NCBI RefSeq assembly: GCF_001482285.1
Contig: NZ_LOEP01000056.1
Span: forward strand, 114,106 to 178,105
DNA length: 64,000 nt
Origin: Haloferax sp. Q22
GTDB lineage: Archaea; Halobacteriota; Halobacteria; Halobacteriales; Haloferacaceae
Reading direction: 5' to 3'
In this document: positions 41,750 through 49,647 of the stretch, piece after piece
Layout of the letters: every line of letters starts with the position of its first letter
Numbering within the stretch: the first letter of the stretch is position 1
Translations under genes and position numbers: made by a program
Notes under the pieces: generated by a model
Database searches by the model: none
The model's input: only the letters and a program-made list of their open reading frames with translations
Told to the model about the DNA's origin: nothing

Positions 41750-42178
41750 ATGATACACCAACCACTCGTGCTCGGTGGAGAGCACGCGGGTCGCGCGCTC
41801 GCCGAGCGACTGCTGGAGGAGTACGAATCCGTCACGTTCATCGACGAGAACGAGGCAGTGGTCGCCCACGCGATCGAACGCGGCATCGACGCGCGAGTCG
41901 CGGCGTTCGACGAGCCACAGTCCCTCCGAGCCGCGTGGAACGAAAACGCGGACGCGGTCATCGTCGTGGGACGGATCGATCCGACGAACCTGCTTCTCAC
42001 GCAGGCTTCGCGAACGACGTTCGACGTCGACCGAGTCACCGTACTCGTTAACGACCCGCAGAACACGGACGTGTTCGAGGACCTCGGTGTCGAAGTGATC
42101 TGTGTCACATCGCTCGTCACTGACATGGTCGTCGGGTCGCGCGCCGAACCGGCAGAGGACGCGCGAGCGGGTGGATAA
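41750..42178 (+). CDS. TrkA-N-like nucleotide-binding protein, no RCK_C domain
   Basis: 142 aa. LVLGGEHAGRALAERLLEEYESVTFIDENEAVVAHA is the Rossmann dinucleotide fold of potassium-channel-regulator (RCK_N) domains. There is no RCK_C ligand domain, so it is a stand-alone Rossmann unit. It lies 2 bp before the amino-acid permease, so it is likely to gate or regulate that transporter by NAD or nucleotide binding. Other TrkA proteins occur further along. Confidence 0.8.
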   Translation: MIHQPLVLGGEHAGRALAERLLEEYESVTFIDENEAVVAHAIERGIDARVAAFDEPQSLRAAWNENADAVIVVGRIDPTNLLLTQASRTTFDVDRVTVLVNDPQNTDVFEDLGVEVICVTSLVTDMVVGSRAEPAEDARAGG

Positions 42179-42180
42179 CC

Positions 42181-44382
42181 GTGGAAAAAACACTCGAACG
42201 AGACCTCGGTCTCTTCTCGGTGCTCGCGATCAGTATCGGGGCGATGGTCGGCAGCGGAATCTTCATTTTACCGGCGCTCGCGGTCGATATCGCGGGTCCC
42301 GCGGTTATCTTGGCGTACTTGATCGCCGGTGTTCTCGTGCTGCCCGCGGCGCTGTCGAAATCCGAGATGGCGACGGCGATGCCCGAAGCCGGCGGCACCT
42401 ACTTGTTCATCGAACGGGGGATGGGTCCACTGTTGGGCACCATCGCCGGTATCGGCACGTGGTTCTCGCTCTCGTTCAAAGGTGCGCTCGCACTCGTCGG
42501 CGGCGTGCCGTACCTGCTGTTGCTGTTCGACGTCCCCTCCACAGTCGTCACGCCGGTCGCGCTCGCGCTCGCGGCGCTCCTCGTCGTCGTCAACCTCGTC
42601 GGGGCAAAACAGACCGGGAGGCTACAGGTCGGTATCGTCGCCATCATGCTCGTCGCGCTCGTCTGGTTCGTCCTCGGCGGGACGCCGACCGTCGAGTCGA
42701 CGAACTTCCGTCCGTTCTTCAACGGCGGAGTCGGCGGCTTGCTCACTGCGACCGGTCTCGTGTTCGTCTCCTACGCGGGTGTGACGAAAGTAGCGAGCGT
42801 TGCCGAGGAGGTCGAAGACCCCGACCGAAACATCCCGCTCGGCATCCTCGGGTCGCTCGGGTTCACGACGGTCCTCTACGTCCTCATCGTCGCCGTGATG
42901 GTCGGGGTCACCGACCGCGGCGTCCTCGCCGAGAGCGCGACGCCGATGGCACTCGCCGCGGAGGCTTCGCTCGGAACCGCGGGCGTCATCGCCGTCGTCG
43001 TCGCTGCGGTCCTCGCACTGGTCAGTACCGCGAACGCCGGGGTTCTCTCCTCGTCGCGGTACCCGTTCGCCATGAGCCGAGACAAACTCGCGCCGCCGTC
43101 GTTATCGACCATCAGCGACCGATTCGGAACCCCGAGCACGTCGATTACCCTCACTGGCGTCGTGCTGTTGCTCCTCATCGCGTTCGTTCCGCTGCTCGAC
43201 ATCGCGAAGCTCGCGAGCGCGTTCCAACTCCTCGTGTTCGTCCTTATCAACCTCGCCGTCGTCGCGTTTCGAGAGGGCCACGTCGAGTACGAACCGTCGT
43301 TCACCTCGCCGCTGTACCCGTGGATGCAGGTGTTCGGCGCGGTCAGCGGTCTCGTCCTCCTCACCCAGATGGGGACTCTCCCGCTCGTCGGTGCGGTCGT
43401 TCTCACCATCGCGGGTGCCCTCTGGTTCTTCGTGTACGCCCGGTCTCGCGTCGACCGCGAGGGCGCGGCCGCTGACGCCGTTCGCCAAGAGGTCAGCCGC
43501 AACGCGGTCGAACGAACCGAAGCGGCCATCCAAGCGCACCGCGACGAGTACCACGCCCTCGTGGCGATTTCGCACGACATCTCGAAAGCCAGAGAGCGGG
43601 CGCTGATTCAGGTGGCTTCGAGACTCGCTCGCGCCAACGACGGACGAGTCACGGTCGCGCGGTTCGAGACGGTGCCGGACCAGACATCCTTGGCCTACGC
43701 GTCCGCGGTCGAATCGCCAGCCGACGTCGAGTTCGAACGGCAGACCGACGAGCTCGACGACGAGTTCGGCGTGCCGATACGGTGCGGCACCATCGTCACC
43801 CACGACACGCGACACGCGGTCGTCAACTACGCCGCCAACCAGGACGTCGACTTCCTCCTCGTCGAGCACCCGACGGGGACAAAGCGCGTGAGCGAGCGCC
43901 TCTTCGGAACCGATACGTCGTGGATTCTCCGTCACGCACCCTGCGAAGCCGGTCTACTCAAGGGCCCCGACCTCGACGGGATTCGCACCGTCGAACTGCT
44001 CGCGAGCCAGGGGCCGTACGACCCGACGAAAGTTGCCGTCGCGGACGCGCTGGCGAGCGAGTCCGAAGGTCGGATCCACCTGAGTCACTGCGGGGACACC
44101 ACCGACTCGGCGGCCCGGCGACGGTCCCTCGAACAGTACAAAGCCGACATCGCCGAGTTGTGTAGCGCCCCCGTCGAGATGGGGACGCTCTCCACGGACA
44201 GTGGCCCCCACACTCTGCCGACCGAGAGCGACCTCCTCGTTGTGGCCGCCGACGAGTGGAACGGGCGGTCGGACGCGAAGGCGGTCATCGACGAGTGGAG
44301 CGGTTCGGTACTCGCGGTTCACGGTCAGGACGCGACTCGGCGCGGGCGACTCATGCGCGCGCTCGACCGTCAGTTGTTCTGA
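42181..44382 (+). CDS. APC-family amino acid permease with C-terminal Usp domains
   Basis: 733 aa. Residues 1-420 are a 12-helix APC transporter, with GAMVGSGIFILPALAVDIAGP as the first unwound helix. The remaining 300 residues are cytoplasmic and form two universal-stress-like units (YHALVAISHDISKARERALIQVASRLA, then VELLASQGPYDPTKVAVADALAS). The combination is known in archaea and suggests nucleotide-controlled transport of cationic or other amino acids. GTG start, 2 bp after the TrkA-like gene. Confidence 0.9.
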   Translation: MEKTLERDLGLFSVLAISIGAMVGSGIFILPALAVDIAGPAVILAYLIAGVLVLPAALSKSEMATAMPEAGGTYLFIERGMGPLLGTIAGIGTWFSLSFKGALALVGGVPYLLLLFDVPSTVVTPVALALAALLVVVNLVGAKQTGRLQVGIVAIMLVALVWFVLGGTPTVESTNFRPFFNGGVGGLLTATGLVFVSYAGVTKVASVAEEVEDPDRNIPLGILGSLGFTTVLYVLIVAVMVGVTDRGVLAESATPMALAAEASLGTAGVIAVVVAAVLALVSTANAGVLSSSRYPFAMSRDKLAPPSLSTISDRFGTPSTSITLTGVVLLLLIAFVPLLDIAKLASAFQLLVFVLINLAVVAFREGHVEYEPSFTSPLYPWMQVFGAVSGLVLLTQMGTLPLVGAVVLTIAGALWFFVYARSRVDREGAAADAVRQEVSRNAVERTEAAIQAHRDEYHALVAISHDISKARERALIQVASRLARANDGRVTVARFETVPDQTSLAYASAVESPADVEFERQTDELDDEFGVPIRCGTIVTHDTRHAVVNYAANQDVDFLLVEHPTGTKRVSERLFGTDTSWILRHAPCEAGLLKGPDLDGIRTVELLASQGPYDPTKVAVADALASESEGRIHLSHCGDTTDSAARRRSLEQYKADIAELCSAPVEMGTLSTDSGPHTLPTESDLLVVAADEWNGRSDAKAVIDEWSGSVLAVHGQDATRRGRLMRALDRQLF

Positions 44383-44436
44383 CCTCGGCGGACAGTTCGC
44401 TCTCCGCGCGTTCATCGGCGGTTCACGCGACCAAAA

Positions 44437-44446
44437 CACATATTTT
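44437..44446 (+). promoter_or_regulatory. TATA box of the Lrp/AsnC gene
   Basis: ACATATTTTC lies 22-32 nt before the ATG at 44469, placed as expected for a leaderless transcript. The Lrp gene thus has its own promoter although it follows the permease closely. Confidence 0.6.
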
Positions 44447-44468
44447 CGGGAGCCCCATTGGTCGGCTC

Positions 44469-44948
44469 ATGGCGTCGACATCCATCGACGAGCTCGATAG
44501 ATACATCCTTTATGCGCTGCAGAAAGACGCGCGACACACGTCGGGAAACGATATCGCCTCCGCACGTAACGTCTCTTCGAGCACGGTCCGAAACCGGATT
44601 TCGAAGCTCGAATCGAGCGGCATTATCCGGGGGAGCCACCTCGACATCGACTACGAGGCGCTCGGCTACCAGCTCCACACGATTATCTTCTGTACGGCGC
44701 CGATTTCGAAGCGAGAAGAGCTCGCGAGAAACGCCCTCTCGGTCGAGGGAGTCATCTCGGTTCGAGAGATTATGTCCGGCGAGAAGAACGTCCACATCGT
44801 CGCGCTCGGCCGAAACAGCGACGACTTGAGTCGAATCGGGCGCGAACTCAGCGATATGGGGTTCGAGATTGCAGAAGAAGAGATAATCCGCAACGAGTAC
44901 ACCTGCCCCTACAGCCCGTTCGCCGGAGACTCGACGAACGAGCCGTAA
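44469..44948 (+). CDS. Lrp/AsnC-family transcriptional regulator
   Basis: 159 aa. N-terminal HTH (DELDRYILYALQKDARHTSGNDIASARNVSSSTVRNRISKLESSGII) followed by a RAM-like ligand domain (HTIIFCTAPISKREELARNALSVEGVISVREIMSG). These regulators often respond to amino acids or redox state. The position between an amino-acid permease and the Mrp operon suggests local control of one or both. Confidence 0.88.
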   Translation: MASTSIDELDRYILYALQKDARHTSGNDIASARNVSSSTVRNRISKLESSGIIRGSHLDIDYEALGYQLHTIIFCTAPISKREELARNALSVEGVISVREIMSGEKNVHIVALGRNSDDLSRIGRELSDMGFEIAEEEIIRNEYTCPYSPFAGDSTNEP

Positions 44949-45060
44949 CCCCGGATGTCGACGCCGTTTCAGCGGTCTCGATTGGACAGTGCGACCCACG
45001 TCTGACCGACGGATAGCGGAAAGGGTTTTGCTTGGCTTTCGCTACAGTCACGTAGTACCA

Positions 45061-45117
45061 ATGAGCCAGTATCGAACGTCCCGACGAATCGTCCGGTCCG
45101 ACTTCGGAGGTGGCTGA
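45061..45117 (+). CDS. Possible 18-aa leader peptide coupled to mrpE
   Basis: MSQYRTSRRIVRSDFGGG then TGA, which overlaps the mrpE ATG (TGATG). It would allow reinitiation at mrpE. No homologue is known, and it may be chance, but the tight overlap and the GGAGGTG inside it are notable. Confidence 0.25.
   Translation: MSQYRTSRRIVRSDFGGG
45106..45112 (+). promoter_or_regulatory. Shine-Dalgarno GGAGGTG of mrpE; series through the operon
   Basis: Exact GGAGGTG is found before mrpE (45106-45112), mrpG (46487-46493), mrpB (47344-47350), mrpC (47803-47809), mrpD (48155-48161) and the next subunit (49632-49638), each 4-9 nt from the start. It is complementary to the CACCTCC of haloarchaeal 16S rRNA 3' ends. 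Most other genes in the window lack such a sequence. Confidence 0.75.
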
Positions 45118-46211
45118 TGCCCGATACGAGTTCCCGAATTCTCGTTCCGGTCGGAGAGTCGTCCACGTTCCGGAACACCGTCGCATACGCGGTCCGCGAG
45201 GCGCGGCGCATCGCCGCGGAAACCGGCGAAGAATCGACCGTTCACTTCGTGTACCCCGTCCGATGGCAACTGGTCGACGAGAGCGAGCGTTCGGCGGCCG
45301 ACGCCGTCGCCGATACCCTCGAACGGGCGCGCGTCTGGGCGAACGACGACCTCGACTACGACGACGACGGCGACCTCGACGCCGAGGACGTCTCGGTCTC
45401 TATCGAGACCGCCGTCGTCGGCGAGGACCGATACCTCTTTTCGCCGAACGATTTCGCCGAAGTACTCCTCGAGTACGCTCGTGACCGCGGCCTCGACCGC
45501 ATCGTTCTCGACCCGGAGTACCAACCCGGCGGGAGCGCTCCGATGCTCCAGCCCCTCGAGTTCGAACTCGCGCGGTCGGGGTTAGTAGTCGAGGAAGCGC
45601 CGGTCGACCGCGTCGTCGAGCGCGGCCGGCTTCCCAGCCGAGCGAACGTCTCGAAGGCCCTCGCGATGTTCGGCGTCTCGTTCGGATTCTACCTCCTCCT
45701 CGCGGGCGTCTTCGACACGTTCAACCTCGTCACCGGCGCGATCTCCGCCGGCGTCGTGACGGCGGTCTTCGCACGCATCTCGTTCGTGAACACGCCGTCC
45801 GTGACCGGAACCGTCGCCCGAATCGCCCGCTTTCTCCTCTACGTTCCCTACCTGCTGTGGGAGATCGTGAAGGCCAACTTCTCCGTGGCCTACATCATCC
45901 TCCACCCGGACCTCCCCATCGACCCGGAGATGCAGCGGTACCGGGCGGCAATTTGGGGAGACCTCTCGGTGACGACCCTCGCGAACAGCATCACGCTCAC
46001 GCCGGGGACGCTGACCGTCGATATGGACCGGGACAGCCTTATCATCCACTCGCTCACCGGCTCCGCCCGAGACGGACTCGCGGGCGGCGCACTCGAACGC
46101 GCCGTTCGGTTCGTCTTCTACGGACGCTCGGCGGCGCGTATCCCGACGCCCGCCGAGCGCGGGACGATAGCCTCGTGGACCGACGACGACCAAACGGATG
46201 GTGACGAGTGA
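45117..46211 (+). CDS. mrpE: Cation/proton antiporter subunit E with N-terminal Usp domain
   Basis: 364 aa. The first 170 residues are universal-stress-like (SSRILVPVGESSTFRNTVAYAVREARRIA), a soluble addition absent from bacterial MrpE. Residues about 180-345 are the MrpE/MnhE membrane subunit: LLYVPYLLWEIVKANFSVAYIIL, then NSITLTPGTLTVDMD. Start ATG follows GGAGGTG by four bases. First gene of the Mrp operon; the Usp part could tie transport to ATP or stress. Confidence 0.9.
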   Translation: MPDTSSRILVPVGESSTFRNTVAYAVREARRIAAETGEESTVHFVYPVRWQLVDESERSAADAVADTLERARVWANDDLDYDDDGDLDAEDVSVSIETAVVGEDRYLFSPNDFAEVLLEYARDRGLDRIVLDPEYQPGGSAPMLQPLEFELARSGLVVEEAPVDRVVERGRLPSRANVSKALAMFGVSFGFYLLLAGVFDTFNLVTGAISAGVVTAVFARISFVNTPSVTGTVARIARFLLYVPYLLWEIVKANFSVAYIILHPDLPIDPEMQRYRAAIWGDLSVTTLANSITLTPGTLTVDMDRDSLIIHSLTGSARDGLAGGALERAVRFVFYGRSAARIPTPAERGTIASWTDDDQTDGDE

Positions 46212-46501
46212 CGATGCTCGGACAGCTCTCGACGTTCGAGACGGTGTTACTCGGTGCCGCGGGCGCGTTCATCACGTTCGCGGTTGTCCTCCTGTACCGC
46301 GTCGTCCGCGGACCGACGATGGAAGACCGCGTCATCGCGATCAACGCCATCGGGACGAACACGGTCGTCGTGTTGGCGCTCGTCGCCGCGGCGTTCGGTC
46401 TCTCCGGATTCCTGGACGTCGCGCTCGTGTACGCGCTCTTGAACTTCCTCGCCAGCATCGCCATCTCCAAGTTCATCGTCGAGCGCGGAGGTGTCCTCTG
46501 A
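46208..46501 (+). CDS. mrpF: Cation/proton antiporter subunit F
   Basis: 97 aa, three membrane helices (ETVLLGAAGAFITFAVVLLYRVV and following), with RGPTMEDRVIAINAIGTNTVV as the MrpF signature. It starts with GTG in the four-base overlap with mrpE; ATG at 46214 is an alternative. Only a weak GGTG is seen upstream. Confidence 0.9.
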   Translation: MTMLGQLSTFETVLLGAAGAFITFAVVLLYRVVRGPTMEDRVIAINAIGTNTVVVLALVAAAFGLSGFLDVALVYALLNFLASIAISKFIVERGGVL

Positions 46502-46502
46502 G

Positions 46503-46820
46503 ATGACGCCCCTCGAATATCTCGTCGTGGGACTCGTCCTCGCGGGCGTCTTCTTCAGCTTCGTCGCGGTCGTCGGAATCATCCGACTGCCCGACCTCTA
46601 CACCCGCGCCCACGCGACTTCGAAGAGCGATACGCTCGGAACGGTGCTCTCTCTCGGCGGCATCGCGCTCCTGTTCGGCGCGGAGGTCTCCGCCGTCAAG
46701 ACGGTCTTGCTTCTGTTGTTCATGCTTATCACCAACCCGACGGCCGCTCACGCCATCGCACGGGCGGCCCACGACCAAGGTATCGAACCGTGGACCACGA
46801 GCGATGAGGAGGGTGACTGA
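46503..46820 (+). CDS. mrpG: Cation/proton antiporter subunit G
   Basis: 105 aa, three membrane helices. VVGIIRLPDLYTRAHATSKSDTLG is the diagnostic MrpG loop. Shine-Dalgarno GGAGGTG at 46487-46493 is nine bases upstream of ATG 46503; a GTG at 46491 is possible but would hide this site. Confidence 0.9.
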   Translation: MTPLEYLVVGLVLAGVFFSFVAVVGIIRLPDLYTRAHATSKSDTLGTVLSLGGIALLFGAEVSAVKTVLLLLFMLITNPTAAHAIARAAHDQGIEPWTTSDEEGD

Positions 46821-46822
46821 AC

Positions 46823-47359
46823 GTGCAGCTACTCCTCTACGGGGTGTTGCTGACGTTCGTCGTCTTCGCCGCGCTCGCCGTGGCCTTCCTCCGAGACATC
46901 CTCAGCGCGATTATCGCGTTCGCCGGGTTCAGTTTCGGCGTCGCAATCGTCTACATCCTCCTCAGAGCGCCCGACGTGGCGCTGACGGAAGCGGCCGTCG
47001 GAGCGGGTGTCACGACGGTGCTGTTCCTCCTGGCAATCGTTCGGACGGTCCGGCCGGGAGGAGACCGACTCTTCGAGCGCGTCGCGTGGGGGCCCGCGAT
47101 AATCGCGACCGGTCTCGTGGGCGTGTTGCTCACGACGGTTCGGTCGCTCCCGACGATCGGCGATCCGAACTCACCGGTTGCGACCTCGGAGATTACCCGG
47201 TACTACCTCGAAAACGCCTATCCGCAGACCGACGTCGAAAACGTCGTGACGGCGATCCTCGCCGCCTACCGTGGGTTCGACACGCTCGGTGAGGCCGCGG
47301 TCGTTCTCGCGGCGGGGCTCGCAGTTCTCGTCGTCCTCCGCAAGGAGGTGTACGTATGA
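46823..47359 (+). CDS. DUF4040 membrane subunit (stand-alone MrpA C-terminal part)
   Basis: 178 aa, about five helices. ILSAIIAFAGFSFGVAIVYILLRAPDVALTEAAVGAG is the DUF4040/MbhD motif that in bacteria is fused to the end of MrpA. A second part (residues 110-178) resembles the MbhE-like tail. Start is GTG. In this operon the large MrpA protein is therefore split between genes. Ends with a four-base overlap with mrpB. Confidence 0.88.
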   Translation: MQLLLYGVLLTFVVFAALAVAFLRDILSAIIAFAGFSFGVAIVYILLRAPDVALTEAAVGAGVTTVLFLLAIVRTVRPGGDRLFERVAWGPAIIATGLVGVLLTTVRSLPTIGDPNSPVATSEITRYYLENAYPQTDVENVVTAILAAYRGFDTLGEAAVVLAAGLAVLVVLRKEVYV

Positions 47360-47820
47360 GCGCCGCCGACGGCTCTCTCAGCGCGTACGTCGAGAGTACG
47401 ATTATCATGACGACGGTTCGCGTCGTCAGCCCGTTCGTGTTCACCTTCGGGCTGTTCGTCATGTTCCACGGCGCGGAGTCCGCCGGTGGCGGGTTCCAGG
47501 GCGGCGCAATTGTCGCGTCCAGCATCATCATGCTCGCGTTCGCGTTCGGTATCGAGCCGACGCGCGAGTGGCTCGACGACAGCGTCATCCGGCTCATCGT
47601 CGGCGTCGGCGCGACGACGTTCGTCGGTATCGGCATCGGCGCGCTCGCGTTCGACGGGGCGTTCCTGGAGTACGCCGCCTACGGGATCAGCCACGGCGTG
47701 AAGTACGGTATCGAACTCGTCGAACTCGGTATCGGCGCAATCGTCGCGGGCGTCATCGTCTCGCTGTTCATGAACCTCGCGGGTGGATTCAACCACGACT
47801 CCGGAGGTGACGACACGTGA
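47356..47820 (+). CDS. mrpB: Cation/proton antiporter subunit B
   Basis: 154 aa, four helices. VSPFVFTFGLFVMFHGAESAGGGFQGGAIVASS is the conserved MrpB motif with the FHG...GGGFQGG glycines. ATG is five bases after GGAGGTG (AAGGAGGTG). Overlaps mrpC by four bases (GTGA). Confidence 0.92.
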   Translation: MSAADGSLSAYVESTIIMTTVRVVSPFVFTFGLFVMFHGAESAGGGFQGGAIVASSIIMLAFAFGIEPTREWLDDSVIRLIVGVGATTFVGIGIGALAFDGAFLEYAAYGISHGVKYGIELVELGIGAIVAGVIVSLFMNLAGGFNHDSGGDDT

Positions 47821-48176
47821 TCGACCTTCTCACGACGCACTACAACTACATTGCGAGCATCCTGCTGTTCGGTATCGGACTCTACGTCGTCATGGGCAGT
47901 CCGAACCTCGTCAAGAAAATCATCGGCATGAACATCTTCCAGGTCGGAATCTTCCTGTTTTTCGTGACGACCGGGTACGTCGACGGCGGGGCTCCGCCCG
48001 TGGTCGGCCACGGCGAAGAGACGTTCGTGAGCCCGCTCCCGCACGTGCTCATCCTGACGGCGATTGTCGTCGGGGTCAGCCTGACGGCAGTCGCGCTCGC
48101 GCTCGTCATCCGCATCTACGACGGCTACGGTTCGCTGGACGAAGACGTCATCAAGGAGGTGCAGGTCGATGACTGA
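47817..48176 (+). CDS. mrpC: Cation/proton antiporter subunit C (NuoK-like)
   Basis: 119 aa, three helices, homologous to NuoK of complex I. GIGLYVVMGSPNLVKKIIGMNIFQVGIFLFFV contains the conserved transmembrane region. GTG start preceded by GGAGGTGA. Overlaps mrpD by eight bases. Confidence 0.92.
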   Translation: MIDLLTTHYNYIASILLFGIGLYVVMGSPNLVKKIIGMNIFQVGIFLFFVTTGYVDGGAPPVVGHGEETFVSPLPHVLILTAIVVGVSLTAVALALVIRIYDGYGSLDEDVIKEVQVDD

Positions 48177-49647
48177 CGCGCTCGTCCTCCTCGTGGTCGT
48201 CCCCATCGCCGCGTCGCTGTTCCCCGTCGCTCTCGGGGGACGGTTCGAGCGAATCGGTTGGTTCGTCGCGGCCGCGATGGGGCTCGTCCACCTCGGACTC
48301 TCCGCGACCGTCGCGGCGCAAGTTCTCGAGAGTGGCGTCATCTCGTACGCAGTCGGTGGGTTCGAACCGCCGTTCGGTATCGAACTCGTCGCCGACGGCG
48401 TCTCCGCGCCGCTGCTCGTGCTCGTGTCGCTTTCGACGCTCGGCGTGCTCGCCTACGCCCGCCGCGCGGGGCCGCACTCGAACGCGTTCTACAGCGAACT
48501 CGCACTGCTCACAGCCGGCATCTCCGGCGTCTTCGCGACTGCGGACGTGTTCAACCTGTACGTCTTCCTGGAGATTACGGGTCTTGCGACCTACGCCCTC
48601 GTCGCCAGCGGTCGGTCGCCGAGGGCGGCGCTGGCGAGCCTCAAGTACCTGTTCGTCGGGACCATCGGCGCGTCCCTCTACCTGCTCGGCGTCGGGTACC
48701 TTTACATCATGACGGGGACGCTCAACATGGCGGACCTTACCGGAGCGGTCGCGTCGGTCGGCTACACCTCGCCGGCGATACTGACCAGCTTCGGGCTCAT
48801 CGTGACGGGCCTCCTAGTCAAGGTCGCCGTCTTCCCGCTGCACACGTGGCAGCCCGGTGCCTACGCCGAGTCGCCCGACACCGTCAGCGCGTACATCTCC
48901 GCGCTCGTCTCGACGGCGGCCGCGTACGCACTCGTCCGCATCATCTACGCGGTGTACACGACCAAGTTCCTCGACGAGATCTCGCTCGCCGGCGATGCCC
49001 TCGTGGCGCTCGCGTCGGTGAGTATCGTCGTCGGGGCGGTCCTCGCGGTCATGCAGTCCGACCTCAAACGCATGCTCGCGTACTCCTCGGTCTCGCAGTT
49101 CGGTCTGGTCGTCGCCGCAATCGGCCTCGCGAACGAGACGGCGCTCGTCGGAGCGGTCGTCCACCTCGTCGGCCACGCAGTGATGAAAGGCGGACTGTTC
49201 CTCACCGTCGGCGTATTCGCCACCGGTCTCGGCGTGCGGACGGTCGAGGACTTCGCGGGACTCGCCGCGAAGGCACCGATATCGAGCGCGGCGTTCGCCG
49301 TCCTCGCCTTCTCGATGGTCGGCATCCCGCCGGCCGTCGGGTTCGTCGGGAAGTGGAACATCGTCGTCGGTGCGGTCGAAGCCGGCGCGTGGTCCGTCGC
49401 GGCCGTCGTCGTGGTGAGCACGCTTCTCACCCTCGCGTACTTCGGCCGGGTTATCGAGCGAATGTACTTCACCGCGCCCGAACCCGAGGCGGACGCCGTC
49501 TCGACCGACGGCGGAAACGACGCCGTGGAAGTGTCGTTCGGCATGCGCGCTGTCGTCGTCGTCTCGGCGGTCGCCGCGGTTGTTCTCGGTGTTCTCGGCT
49601 CCGACCTCATCACCGTCATCCAACCGGCACTGGAGGTGTACTTCTAA
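48169..49647 (+). CDS. mrpD: Cation/proton antiporter subunit D (NuoL/M/N-like)
   Basis: 492 aa, about 14 helices. The proton-pumping core is visible: FNLYVFLEITGLATYALVA with the TM5-type glutamate, LIVTGLLVKVAVFPLHTWQPGAYAESP with the TM7-type lysine, and a further lysine in HAVMKGGLF. Starts seven bases after GGAGGTG. First of three related pumping subunits. Confidence 0.92.
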   Translation: MTDALVLLVVVPIAASLFPVALGGRFERIGWFVAAAMGLVHLGLSATVAAQVLESGVISYAVGGFEPPFGIELVADGVSAPLLVLVSLSTLGVLAYARRAGPHSNAFYSELALLTAGISGVFATADVFNLYVFLEITGLATYALVASGRSPRAALASLKYLFVGTIGASLYLLGVGYLYIMTGTLNMADLTGAVASVGYTSPAILTSFGLIVTGLLVKVAVFPLHTWQPGAYAESPDTVSAYISALVSTAAAYALVRIIYAVYTTKFLDEISLAGDALVALASVSIVVGAVLAVMQSDLKRMLAYSSVSQFGLVVAAIGLANETALVGAVVHLVGHAVMKGGLFLTVGVFATGLGVRTVEDFAGLAAKAPISSAAFAVLAFSMVGIPPAVGFVGKWNIVVGAVEAGAWSVAAVVVVSTLLTLAYFGRVIERMYFTAPEPEADAVSTDGGNDAVEVSFGMRAVVVVSAVAAVVLGVLGSDLITVIQPALEVYF

